From the NCBI GenBank assembly GCA_009691315.1, contig SICT01000019.1:1-15622 (forward strand): 15,622 nt of DNA, in the 5' to 3' direction. Of the stretch, positions 1 through 7,835 are shown piece by piece (positions within the stretch are counted from its first letter, which is position 1; every line of letters begins with the position of its first letter). The DNA is from Candidatus Uhrbacteria bacterium (GTDB lineage Bacteria; Patescibacteriota; Patescibacteriia; 2-12-FULL-60-25). The position numbers and the translations under genes were made by a program. The notes beneath the pieces are model-generated. The model worked only from the letters and a program-made list of their open reading frames with translations. It was not told the origin of the DNA and did no database searches.

Positions 1-1479
1 ATTGTTATTTCCAGGCGGTGTATTTCCTTGTACCCCAAGACCAAAAATACTGTTCATGAACGTCGTCGTGGCCATGGTGGTCGTTGCCGAGAATGTATTC
101 AAACCTGTAAACGTTTGATCGCTGGCCAAGATAGCCGCTCCAGGAGTCGTACAGCCAGTACACGTCGTGACTGTTAGATTATTAAAATTCGCATAGGTGG
201 AAGAAACATTGGTTGAAGTCACATGCGTAAACGTCCCACGCATAGCAAAAAGATTGGTTGAAGAAACATTATTTAAAGCCCGAATACTTCCATTAAACGT
301 TGATGTACCTGAACCCGTGATTGCTAAATTCGTCGATGAGACATTCGTGCCGGTCGCGTTTGTGAAAGAAAAATTTGTTGCAAAGAATGCGGTCGAGGTA
401 GCATTTGTGGATGTGGCATTCGTAAAGATAGCGGTTGCAGGAGTGGTATTCCCAATTGACATACTATCAATAGTCCCGGGTCCCGCAAGACCGCCTCCGG
501 TTATTTGACTCACGGTCAAGGCTGTTCCATTCGCTGTTGTAAATCCAAGCCACTCAGTTGAAGTGACGTGATTAAAAAGTCCTTGCGTAATAGTGCCTAA
601 TGTAGCAAACAAGTTTGTGGATGAAACATTCCCACTGGCTACAAGACTATCGCTAAAGGTTGATGTTCCACTGCCTGTCACAGCCAACAGCCCAGTGCTT
701 GTGACACTCCCAAATCGATTGATCGAAAAAACGGCCGAGGCGGCGCTGTTAAATCCTCGCAAAATAAAATCCGTGGCATTTGATGTTCCTTCGGTCCGAA
801 CATCCAAAGCAGAACGTGAAGAGGTAGCATTATTCGCCGTTGTTTGATGGATGACAAACAAACTATTGCCACCATAGGCTGTGCTCGAGGCATACATGCC
901 TTGCAATTTTTCCGCATTAAATGCCTGGGGAACGGCGGTCAATCTACGTCGCGGGGTCATTTCCGAATCTGATCCAACCGTGACGCCTAAAAACAGTGTG
1001 CTGCTATTCCAATCAATGGTGTCATCCAAAGCATTTTGCCAACCACCTGAAGCAGAAGTATCTCCAAGCAGAACAGTCAACAAGCCATTAGCAACACTGA
1101 CGGGGAGAGCCGTGGGAGTAGCCACTGTCCCGGTCGCCGTCCACAATCGATTCCCTCCGCTCGCCGCATCATAAAGGCTCAACTTAAGAGAATAAGCAGC
1201 ATCTGCCACTAAAACCCCTGAAGAATCCATGAGACGGGCCTGGTAAGTCATCTGTCGATTAATGCCATTGGCTGCCTTGGTTTGAGGAGCCCACAACAAA
1301 AATCCAACAAAAACAAACATCCCGCTGAGACAGGCGAGGCTGAGAAAAAAAGAACTTGCGTGTGTTTTTTTCAAAATACTGGACATGAAAAACGAGTCCA
1401 CTATCCGCCAGCTGGCGGAGCGGAATATTAACCAACATTTCATGTCCACAGAAGAACAAACCATTATTGATGAAATCAT
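1..1479 (-). CDS. Secreted adhesin-like Thr/Ser-rich repeat protein (partial, C-terminus beyond window)
   Basis: An open frame runs uninterrupted from 1479 to base 1 (493 codons), so the stop lies outside the window. The protein has a Sec-type signal region (MSSILKKTHASSFF then a hydrophobic run ending in APQTKA). A head domain of about 150 residues follows (NGINRQMTYQARLMDSSG ... RRRLTAVPQAFNA), then degenerate repeats of the type NVSSTNLFA, GSGTSTF and TNATSTNATST. This architecture is typical of large CPR surface proteins and resembles phage tail-fibre-like repeats; the ligand is unknown. I chose the start at 1479 because an AGGAG (1487-1491) lies 7 nt upstream. The signal peptide alone would favour the in-frame ATG at 1386, or the one at 1443. 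The extra N-terminal stretch contains a 16-bp palindrome. The gene has its own candidate promoter and is probably not part of the operon upstream. The exact start is uncertain. Confidence 0.85.
   Translation of the reverse strand, partial: MISSIMVCSSVDMKCWLIFRSASWRIVDSFFMSSILKKTHASSFFLSLACLSGMFVFVGFLLWAPQTKAANGINRQMTYQARLMDSSGVLVADAAYSLKLSLYDAASGGNRLWTATGTVATPTALPVSVANGLLTVLLGDTSASGGWQNALDDTIDWNSSTLFLGVTVGSDSEMTPRRRLTAVPQAFNAEKLQGMYASSTAYGGNSLFVIHQTTANNATSSRSALDVRTEGTSNATDFILRGFNSAASAVFSINRFGSVTSTGLLAVTGSGTSTFSDSLVASGNVSSTNLFATLGTITQGLFNHVTSTEWLGFTTANGTALTVSQITGGGLAGPGTIDSMSIGNTTPATAIFTNATSTNATSTAFFATNFSFTNATGTNVSSTNLAITGSGTSTFNGSIRALNNVSSTNLFAMRGTFTHVTSTNVSSTYANFNNLTVTTCTGCTTPGAAILASDQTFTGLNTFSATTTMATTTFMNSIFGLGVQGNTPPGNNN
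1404..1419. repeat. 16-bp perfect palindrome inside the adhesin N-terminal extension
   Basis: TCCGCCAGCTGGCGGA reads identically on both strands. It lies between the SD-supported start and the signal peptide, so if 1479 is the true start it is translated (as ..SASWRI..). It has the look of a dispersed palindromic element, but only one copy is in this window. Confidence 0.6.
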
Positions 1480-1486
1480 CAACGTT

Positions 1487-1491
1487 CTCCT
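1487..1491 (-). promoter_or_regulatory. Ribosome binding site AGGAG deciding the start at 1479
   Basis: AGGAG on the minus strand, 7 nt before the ATG at 1479. Neither alternative start (1443, 1386) has a purine-rich SD at a suitable distance. This favours an N-terminal extension of 31 residues before the obvious signal peptide. Confidence 0.55.
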
Positions 1492-1523
1492 ATGAACGTC
1501 CCAATATCTTCAGGACAATGTTT

Positions 1524-1529
1524 ATTATA
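1524..1529 (-). promoter_or_regulatory. Candidate -10 box (TATAAT) for the adhesin gene
   Basis: A perfect TATAAT on the minus strand, in AT-rich DNA about 45 nt before the start at 1479. No good -35 hexamer stands 16-18 bp upstream, so this is a -10-only prediction. Confidence 0.4.
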
Positions 1530-1597
1530 TAGATATCCAAAATGACTTTATTAGCGCTTAATCAAGCCTTGTTTTTTTATAAATAGAAAAAACCTAT

Positions 1598-1617
1598 TGT
1601 GGATAAGTTGTGAATAA
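1598..1617 (-). promoter_or_regulatory. Pair of consensus DnaA boxes (TTATCCACA and TTATTCACA)
   Basis: On the minus strand TTATTCACA (1609-1617) and TTATCCACA (1598-1606) stand in the same orientation, 11 bp apart (one helical turn). Both match the TTATNCACA DnaA box exactly. They are flanked by a very AT-rich stretch (1500-1597), just past the stop of the fibronectin-III protein. They could be part of the origin or a DnaA-controlled regulatory site. Confidence 0.55.
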
Positions 1618-1623
1618 ATAAAA

Positions 1624-4600
1624 TCAACCCTTATTCAAGGGGATATTCTGATCAATAACTGCAGAAACTTTTTGGCTTAAATCAAAGTCCGAAGATTGAT
1701 ATTTACTATATCCCTGGCCTTCAGCTGTGACATAAAACACCCCTTTTCCAGCAAAAAAACCATATTTTCCATTTTTATCCGTCATTTGAGTTTCCAACAA
1801 TTTATTGAATTTCTTATGAAAAATACGTACAATCGCCCTTTCCACAGGCTGACGCGTTGTCGCATCATAGATAATCCCCCAATTTTTGGGTTTAGCCGGA
1901 ATGGCCAAACGTCTAAATAAAACGTACATCCCCGTCTGCCCAAGCAAAACGATCCCCATGACAATAGATGGAGCCACAATCAAGGCCGCAACCGATAAAA
2001 CAACGCTTGATAGAGCCATGACCTGACGAATAACCAGTAAAGACTTTTTAAACACAATACGCTTAGGCGTTTCCTCATGAATCAAAGGATCAATAGGGAT
2101 ATTTAAACTCATCGGTGTATCACTTTTAACTTCAACCAATTCACCATGATAAAGATCTAAAAAATCAATGTCCTGCTTCTGACCTTTTAAATATGTGCTT
2201 GGAAAAGTAAATCCTGGCTTCACGGCTTGCAAGCGATATGTCCCTGGACGAACCGAGAACGAAAACTGCCCTTGGGCATTTGTGATCTTGGTTTGCAGAA
2301 TGATATTTCTCTCTGCATGAATGAGACGAACGATCGCAAGCTCTACCGGCCGCTTGGTCAGTGCGTCATATACCGTTCCCCATTTCTGACGTTTACGCCG
2401 CCAGAAAAAAAGAAATGGTTGTGTCAGAAGAAATCGAACATAGTTCAATGCTTGAAACGAATTGACGGCGGTCGCCACATTGGCGGCAGCGATCGTCACA
2501 ACGGTTGGAGCGACAATCGTCTGTGCAATCGCTTGATTTTCCGGTGTACGCACCGCTTCCAACGCTTGATTGACGACGCGCCCGGCTTCTTCCGCCACCG
2601 CTCTCACATTTTGGGCAAGCGGAGCGCTTGGATTAATCACTTCACGAAAAGATTTTGGATTTTTTTTAAGACCCATTAAGAATCCAACGACGTTGTCTGA
2701 CACTTCTATGTCTCTCGTCGATGTACTGTAACCCGTTTTAGAAATCTGCAAACGATAAGAACCATTCGGAACGAGAAATCCGTAGCTCCCGTCCTTCGCA
2801 CTCGCCACAGGGTTTGCCTGACCAAAACGTTTTCCATTCCATAAAGTAAGCTCTCCACCATGTCTTTCAAATAAATTTACACTGGCGGCAGAAATAGGCT
2901 GGTCAGATAATCCGAGCAACGTATCTTCTACCACACGGCCCAAAGGGAACACCCTAATGATCCGTTCAGCACTGCCAAAGGTTTTATCTGAAAACTCTAA
3001 CACAATAGACACAGAAACATCGCTCGGTATAAGAGCCGGAACAAACGTCACAATCCAAGCATCTCCGGCCAAGCTCGGAGCCAACGCATACAAAGCCGAA
3101 CCGATTCGCACACTCCCGCCGGTTACAAGAGCCGGAAGACCGATCACGGAGAGACGAAGAAAAATCCCTTGTCCAGCAAAAGCACTCAACCTACCGGATA
3201 GATTTGCTTGTAATTGAATCGCTCCATCATGAGCATAAAACTCTGGCGTAAGAGCGATTGCCTGTGCAGGCAAAAGTGGAACCGTTGACGTTCCCTGACT
3301 CACGATCGGCAAAGGCTTCGTACTGGTCGCGGTCGTGGTTGCATTTCCACCACTAACACCTGGAACAATGAACTGCGTATTCTGTTCATGACCACCTTGA
3401 TTTTTATCATTTTGCGGTGCCGGTTGTGGTTGTGGTTTTGGCTGTGGTTCAGGTTCAGGCTCGGGTTGGGGATTTTTTGGATTCCCTACGGGAACGGCTT
3501 GAGCGAATGCTCCGCTGGCTTTATTCCCCTGCGTATCAACGGAAAAATTTCCGTAAAAATAATTTACGCCATTGATAAGTCCGTTATCAATAACGCTGGC
3601 TCCAGATCCTTGATAGACATTGCGTCCATCATTCACGTTCACGGGAAAATGATCTGTGCGTGCTCGAATAATCACCTGTGCAAAATCCGCATCAGGAGGA
3701 TTTGTCCAGCTCAGGGTCACTTTGGCATCTCCCGCTGTTGCCTGGAATCCAAATACATTCGCAGGCGGGGTAAGATCTTTCGCTGTGGTAAATGTTTGGT
3801 CCACAGAAACCGTTGACAATCCGCTCGCCTTAGAGGTCACACGAAAATGATAGAGCCTGTCTGGTGACAAACCGGAAACACTCACCGAGTGATTATGCAC
3901 GTTCCCTGGTGAAGAAGCATTTGATCCATAGCCATTGGTTAATCCATATTCCACCAAACTTGAACTATCACTATTTGTATCCCACGTAATAATAACGGAA
4001 TGATCGGTGATCAAAGAAACCTGGATATTGGAAATAATTGGCGCTTGAACAGGCGCCGCCGTATGAAATACAACATCACCGGATGATGCCGCGTTACCAG
4101 CCTGATCTTTTGACGTAACTTTAAAATGATAATTTGTATCACTTCCCAAACTCACTAAATTCAAACTATGTACGGCAGTAAACGCTCCATTCGTCACTGT
4201 TCCGCTGGCATAACTTCCATCCTGACCATATTTCACAAGTGAGTCCGCATTTTCATCCGTTTGCCAGGTGATCGTAGCACTATTTGCCGTCACATTTTGT
4301 GCCTGAACATGAGAAATGACAGGCGGTGTGCCATCAATCTGTTGGCCTGGTCCACCAGGACCTCCACCTGGTCCAGGGACTCCACCTCCTTGTGCCGGTA
4401 CCGTCGCCGTCACCGCGATGGAATCATGAGAGACAATCGGAACGGTCACTCCACCCGCATCACCAAAGGTTCCGCCAATAGAAATAACCGCATCTCCGGC
4501 TGTACTTGAATTCGTTATTTGATGCGTTCCGCCAACGGCCCCTGTCCCAATACGAATGACAATTTTTTGACCGGCAGAAATTTCTCCAACCGCCGCATCC

Positions 4601-4980
4601 GTGGGCGCGGTAAAGGTTACGACCTGACCAGAAACTGAAACTCCCCAAACCCCTGCTCCCACAGCCGCAGCCAGTGTCTCACTCGTTTCCAATCCAGTGC
4701 CTGCTCCATGGAACAAATCAATATCGCCGAAGACAACGGAACTGAGATCAAAGCCACTCGAGAATGTCAGGCTGATGGTATCTGTCGATTGGTCAATTCC
4801 TGTCGGGGTCGTAAAGCGTAGTTCGTGATTGGAAGCCGTAGAAACTTTTTGTCGCGTCATGATATCGCTCAGACTGGTGAGTGGTGCTGCTTGAACCGGT
4901 CTCTGTCCCTGCCACAAAACAAAACCTGCCAGGCACAGAAAAATGCTGGCGAAAAAAATCGGTAAACGAAAGCGTGACAT
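1624..4980 (-). CDS. Large surface protein: signal peptide, three FN3-like domains, Pro-rich linker, membrane segments and three carboxypeptidase-regulatory-like domains
   Basis: About 1118 residues. Residues 1-34 form a signal peptide ending VQAA. Residues 40-196 are a beta-rich domain, followed by a Gly/Pro linker (199-217). Three fibronectin-III-like domains lie at about 221-310, 315-402 and 406-500 (TATITWQTDE, VIITWDTNSD and VTLSWTNPPD strands). A PEPEPQPKP linker spans about 505-525, and another beta domain about 570-680. The C-terminal part alternates carboxypeptidase-regulatory-like domains (about 683-772, 867-965, 1034-1117; the WGTVYDALTKRPVE/WGIIYDATTRQPVE motif is repeated) with hydrophobic segments (about 820-862 and 988-1024). 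It is probably membrane-anchored with a long extracellular arm for adhesion or cell contact. The ATG at 4980 is preferred over a TTG at 4986. The previous gene's stop is at 4987-4989, so translational coupling is likely. No SD is visible. Function is inferred from domain type only. Confidence 0.9.
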   Translation of the reverse strand: MSRFRLPIFFASIFLCLAGFVLWQGQRPVQAAPLTSLSDIMTRQKVSTASNHELRFTTPTGIDQSTDTISLTFSSGFDLSSVVFGDIDLFHGAGTGLETSETLAAAVGAGVWGVSVSGQVVTFTAPTDAAVGEISAGQKIVIRIGTGAVGGTHQITNSSTAGDAVISIGGTFGDAGGVTVPIVSHDSIAVTATVPAQGGGVPGPGGGPGGPGQQIDGTPPVISHVQAQNVTANSATITWQTDENADSLVKYGQDGSYASGTVTNGAFTAVHSLNLVSLGSDTNYHFKVTSKDQAGNAASSGDVVFHTAAPVQAPIISNIQVSLITDHSVIITWDTNSDSSSLVEYGLTNGYGSNASSPGNVHNHSVSVSGLSPDRLYHFRVTSKASGLSTVSVDQTFTTAKDLTPPANVFGFQATAGDAKVTLSWTNPPDADFAQVIIRARTDHFPVNVNDGRNVYQGSGASVIDNGLINGVNYFYGNFSVDTQGNKASGAFAQAVPVGNPKNPQPEPEPEPQPKPQPQPAPQNDKNQGGHEQNTQFIVPGVSGGNATTTATSTKPLPIVSQGTSTVPLLPAQAIALTPEFYAHDGAIQLQANLSGRLSAFAGQGIFLRLSVIGLPALVTGGSVRIGSALYALAPSLAGDAWIVTFVPALIPSDVSVSIVLEFSDKTFGSAERIIRVFPLGRVVEDTLLGLSDQPISAASVNLFERHGGELTLWNGKRFGQANPVASAKDGSYGFLVPNGSYRLQISKTGYSTSTRDIEVSDNVVGFLMGLKKNPKSFREVINPSAPLAQNVRAVAEEAGRVVNQALEAVRTPENQAIAQTIVAPTVVTIAAANVATAVNSFQALNYVRFLLTQPFLFFWRRKRQKWGTVYDALTKRPVELAIVRLIHAERNIILQTKITNAQGQFSFSVRPGTYRLQAVKPGFTFPSTYLKGQKQDIDFLDLYHGELVEVKSDTPMSLNIPIDPLIHEETPKRIVFKKSLLVIRQVMALSSVVLSVAALIVAPSIVMGIVLLGQTGMYVLFRRLAIPAKPKNWGIIYDATTRQPVERAIVRIFHKKFNKLLETQMTDKNGKYGFFAGKGVFYVTAEGQGYSKYQSSDFDLSQKVSAVIDQNIPLNKG

Positions 4981-4986
4981 GAACAA

Positions 4987-6009
4987 TTACTTTTTTAGCG
5001 TGGCACGATGCACAGCCGCACGACCATACAACCGAAGCAAAATCATCATGATGACCAACCCACCAAGAAAAATCAGCCCTAACCTCCAAGGCCAAACAGA
5101 AAAAGATAAGCTGATTGGCTCAGAAGAAGTCATCTGTGGACCAAAAAAATGAAACGTCGCCGTGTAAGAACCGAAGCCAAAATTTCTCCATTCTTCACGC
5201 GCTTCCTGCCAAAATCCGCTCACAGAATGTGGTTCCTCTTTTTGCCAACTGATGATCAACCGTCGTGAGGATCCAGGAAGCACACGGCCTGAGGCCGGAT
5301 TTATAGGAAGAGTGGCCGCACGCATACCAAACATGTTTTTGATCCTGATCTCTCCTTGTGGAATCACATGCACATTCCCCTCATTCTCTAACATGAGACG
5401 AAACACCGCGGGCAAATGAGACACGGTCTGCGGCATTTCACGCGCCACATCGATCACGCGCAATTTTTCGACTAATCCTCCGTTCACCGTAAGTAATAAT
5501 AAAATACCCGTTCTCGAACCCGTAATCACGGCCCCTTGCGCGGTCTCAAGCGGCGGTCGAGTCGAGAAAAAAACCGCTGCATAATATCCGCCGGGCAGAG
5601 CCTCATTCGGAACGCGAACAGAAAATGGAATCGCGCGCTCCTCCCCCGCTTTCAGCGCAACCGATGGCTGCTCAAAGAATGTCCAACTCGGCAAACCGCG
5701 CGTATCAGACAGCGGTAAAAATTCCTGCTGGCCATTGTCTCCTTTGGGAATAAATTTCTGAATCGCAAGATAGTAAGTTTGCACCGATCCTTCATCATTT
5801 GTAAGCGTAATGGATCCGCGATATATGCCGCCTGGATTTACCGAAGCATCGATCAGACCAGGAGAGATTGTAAAGGCATGTGTCAATAGGGGAATGAAGA
5901 AAAAAATGCATACCGCTAATGCTGTCATTGCGAGGCTCGGCGAAGCAATCTCTGAATGGGAGATTGCCGCGCTTCGCTCGCAATGACAATTTGAATGGTT
6001 CTTTAACAT
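4987..6009 (-). CDS. DUF916-like secreted/membrane protein with C-terminal TM
   Basis: 340 residues. The mature part starts HAFTISPGLIDASVNPGG and contains RVPNEALPGGYYAAVFF, the beta-sandwich pattern of DUF916/WxL-interacting-type proteins. A single C-terminal transmembrane helix (about 306-327) is followed by a short basic tail, so most of the protein should lie outside the cell. It begins 4 bp after the stop of the upstream secreted protein and ends 6 bp before the fibronectin-III protein, indicating an operon. The N-terminus is odd: residues about 8-29 (NCHCERSAAIS...) are encoded by a 66-bp palindromic repeat that is in frame and lies ahead of the hydrophobic core LAVCIFFFIPLLTHA. The start could be the ATG at 6009 (used here) or an ATG at 5928 within the repeat. 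Neither has a clear SD. The specific partner is unknown. Confidence 0.85.
   Translation of the reverse strand: MLKNHSNCHCERSAAISHSEIASPSLAMTALAVCIFFFIPLLTHAFTISPGLIDASVNPGGIYRGSITLTNDEGSVQTYYLAIQKFIPKGDNGQQEFLPLSDTRGLPSWTFFEQPSVALKAGEERAIPFSVRVPNEALPGGYYAAVFFSTRPPLETAQGAVITGSRTGILLLLTVNGGLVEKLRVIDVAREMPQTVSHLPAVFRLMLENEGNVHVIPQGEIRIKNMFGMRAATLPINPASGRVLPGSSRRLIISWQKEEPHSVSGFWQEAREEWRNFGFGSYTATFHFFGPQMTSSEPISLSFSVWPWRLGLIFLGGLVIMMILLRLYGRAAVHRATLKK
5923..5988. repeat. 66-bp inverted-repeat element absorbed into the DUF916-like CDS
   Basis: Outer arms TGTCATTGCGAG (5923-5934) and CTCGCAATGACA (5977-5988) are perfect complements. Inner arms GCAATCTC (5945-5952) and GAGATTGC (5960-5967) also pair, around a 7-nt centre. 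This is the widespread 'TGTCATTGCGAG' palindromic repeat that gives spurious CHCERSAAIS-type ORFs in many genomes. At 66 bp it is exactly 22 codons, so it leaves the frame intact. No clear target duplication is visible. Confidence 0.8.
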
Positions 6010-6013
6010 AAGA

Positions 6014-6934
6014 TCAATAATTAACGGTCAGCGTATAAAAAACGGTCTGGCTATAAGCACCTGAAGCCGTAGAGCCTGTGATTGATAATTTATAAATAAT
6101 CGGCACACGATCGGCGGGTTTTGCAGAAGCGACATTACTTGTTTGAATCGTGCGTTGAGTGGTTGTCACGCCTAAATCTGTATCCGGTAAATAAGCACGC
6201 GTGCCAGTCGTGCTTGCTCCATACTCCTCACTTCCCACGCTGACCGCCCCATCACTCACGGTCGTAATCGCCTGAGCTCCGACATTTTGCAATAATTGAT
6301 TACCTTGAATATAAACCGTATACCCACTGGATGATAATGTCTGCACCGAAGACATCGTGACATACACATTCTCACTCCCAGCTGTCAGCGAACCAAAGGG
6401 TGCCGTGCTCCCACTCAACTGATAAACATAATCGTTATTATTAGATGAAGCAGTACTCATCACTCCCGTGGCTCCATAAGGAGCATCGAGCGTCATCACC
6501 GTCCCCACAATGGCCGTTACCCTGCCCACAATCACCTTTTCCGAAAATCCCTGATCCTGCACCACGGCAATATAATCACCAACGCTAAAGGCGGCGGTGG
6601 AGGAAACATTTACCGTTGTCAACGATATATTTAGCGCATCATAATGCACCTGAGTAGAATTATTCTGACTTTTCACGACAAAGGACAATGCTTCCGCACT
6701 ATCTTGCGCCCGATACCCAGCAGTTAATTTATAATTCGCACTCGTGCTTGTCCCACTCGCCAATTCTCCCATGGTATCGCGTATCGAGTAGCTGGTACTC
6801 GTCCCCACATCATTTCCTCCTTGATTCAAACTATCCCAATTCACAATATAATTTGTACTGGTCATGGCTAAAACCGATCCACCACACAACAGAGGCACAA
6901 TAAAAAGACTCACAATAAAAATACAGCGTTTCAT
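6014..6934 (-). CDS. Secreted CPR-type surface protein ('TSTNY' family), first gene of the surface operon
   Basis: 306 residues from the ATG at 6934. MKRCIFIVSLFIVPLLCGGS then VLA is a typical signal peptide, cleaved near A23. The mature N-terminus carries TSTNYIVNWDSLNQGG and GTSTSANYKLTAGYRAQ, a pattern seen at the start of many CPR secreted proteins, followed by beta-strand, Ser/Thr-rich sequence ending in FYTLTVNY. No transmembrane helix follows the signal, so it is likely exported or loosely attached. A longer frame starts at 6982, but the signal peptide and a promoter ending just before 6934 argue for the inner start. The stop is 4 bp from the next gene. Function unknown. Confidence 0.85.
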   Translation of the reverse strand: MKRCIFIVSLFIVPLLCGGSVLAMTSTNYIVNWDSLNQGGNDVGTSTSYSIRDTMGELASGTSTSANYKLTAGYRAQDSAEALSFVVKSQNNSTQVHYDALNISLTTVNVSSTAAFSVGDYIAVVQDQGFSEKVIVGRVTAIVGTVMTLDAPYGATGVMSTASSNNNDYVYQLSGSTAPFGSLTAGSENVYVTMSSVQTLSSSGYTVYIQGNQLLQNVGAQAITTVSDGAVSVGSEEYGASTTGTRAYLPDTDLGVTTTQRTIQTSNVASAKPADRVPIIYKLSITGSTASGAYSQTVFYTLTVNY

Positions 6935-6941
6935 TATCCGC

Positions 6942-6970
6942 AGTATAGAAGAATTACACAAAGAATTCAA
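6942..6970 (-). promoter_or_regulatory. Promoter of the surface-protein operon, probably giving a leaderless mRNA
   Basis: -35 TTGAAT (6965-6970), 17-bp spacer, -10 TATACT (6942-6947). Transcription would start about 7 nt downstream, at or next to the ATG at 6934, leaving no room for an SD leader. Confidence 0.6.
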
Positions 6971-7023
6971 AAAATACCCCATTCACATCTGCGATGACAA
7001 ATGAGGCAAAAAGAAAGGACAGA

Positions 7024-7046
7024 ATCCTGAGCTCGCCGAAGGATCA
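7024..7046. repeat. Copy of a 23-bp TCCTGAGC...GAAGGATC repeat
   Basis: 23 bases matching 19 of 23 positions in the segment at 8846-8868. The ends (ATCCT/AGGAT) are self-complementary. On the minus strand it is followed by a T-rich run, so it may help end transcription of the gene at 7044-7607, whose stop codon it contains. Confidence 0.5.
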
Positions 7047-7607
7047 CTCCTGAATCTGATGAACGCAGTCGAGCGTAATGCGTGCCGTGAGCTCGACGAT
7101 CGTTCGCACCATGACCCCGGCACGTTTGACCCGCAAATGCTCGCAGTAGTCGCGGGCAGGATAAAACCGTAACCCGATCGCGATCCGAGTCCCTTGAGGA
7201 ACCAAGATCGTCCACTCCTTGGAGGGCGGAAACCGCATGACTTTCATTTCCCCCAAGAAACAAGAAGTTCCGCACATCCCTCGTTCAAGGGCGACGAGCT
7301 GAACCGAACTAAAATCAAACAGATCAAACACGCTGGGAATAACATCCTCAGGCACACGAATCGTTACCTCTTGCATCTCCGGTTTGCGTGAGAGCGCAAT
7401 CGCCTCAAAACTCTCCCGAGAAATCGCAGGGGGCGAAGACCCACCTCTGCTCGCCGTGAGTTGACTCACGACTCTGGCTCGCGGCGGCTGAGCACACCCC
7501 ACGAGCAAGGTGACAAGCCAGATACCAACGATACTGACGGCAAAGCCGAGCACGGCTTTGAAAGCCAGTCGCCTGACGCTGTACATCTCGAATCTCTCTT
7601 GTCCCAT
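7044..7607 (-). CDS. Hypothetical GC-rich putative lipoprotein
   Basis: 187 residues, no family recognised. The N-terminus has Arg/Lys (R12, R13, K17), then a hydrophobic run ending LLVGC at Cys38, which fits a lipobox, so the mature protein may be a lipid-anchored lipoprotein. Two further Cys lie in MCGTSC (about 111-116), with more in DYCEHL and LDCVHQ, so disulfides are possible. The start at 7607 is supported by a strong AGGAGGAG (7611-7618). Codons favour G/C at third positions, unlike the AT-leaning surface genes to the left but like the genes at 7836-8282 and 13689-14651. The stop codon lies inside a short repeat (7024-7046). Function cannot be assigned. Confidence 0.75.
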   Translation of the reverse strand: MGQERFEMYSVRRLAFKAVLGFAVSIVGIWLVTLLVGCAQPPRARVVSQLTASRGGSSPPAISRESFEAIALSRKPEMQEVTIRVPEDVIPSVFDLFDFSSVQLVALERGMCGTSCFLGEMKVMRFPPSKEWTILVPQGTRIAIGLRFYPARDYCEHLRVKRAGVMVRTIVELTARITLDCVHQIQE

Positions 7608-7638
7608 GAACTCCTCCTCAGTCCCTTCAATCTTTAAA

Positions 7639-7665
7639 TAAAAAAGACCGTTCTGTCAACGATCT
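7639..7665 (-). terminator. Rho-independent terminator after the 3-TM membrane protein gene
   Basis: On the minus strand AGATCGTT and AACGGTCT form an 8-bp stem (one G-U) around GACAG, followed by six T's. A TTGACA (7654-7659) overlaps the hairpin and may serve as the -35 of the next gene, but the matching -10 is weak. Confidence 0.75.
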
Positions 7666-7693
7666 CGCTCTGTCATTCTGAAGCGGCCAAGGA

Positions 7694-7760
7694 CTCGGAT
7701 TTAAAAGCTCATCCTATGATCAGCCGTCGAATCCGAGGAAATCATGAGATTCATGATTTC
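7694..7760. repeat. Two adjacent hairpins in the 3' region of the 3-TM gene
   Basis: CTCGGATT (7694-7701) pairs with AATCCGAG (7730-7737). Immediately next, GAAATCATGA (7738-7747) pairs perfectly with TCATGATTTC (7751-7760) across a 3-nt loop. Neither has a U-tract on either strand. They lie between the gene at 7836-8282 and its terminator, so they would be part of its 3' UTR. Confidence 0.55.
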
Positions 7761-7835
7761 GCAGAGAAAGTACTACTTGTCTCAGGGGCAGGATCGAGCT
7801 CACGTAGCCTCGACCCCACCCCAGCGCCGCCGTGA

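Noticed and set aside
6967..7275. 102-codon minus-strand ORF (...RRAQDSVLSFCLICHRR...)
   Set aside because: Out-of-frame shadow of the lipoprotein gene continuing through the dispersed TCCTGAGC repeat.
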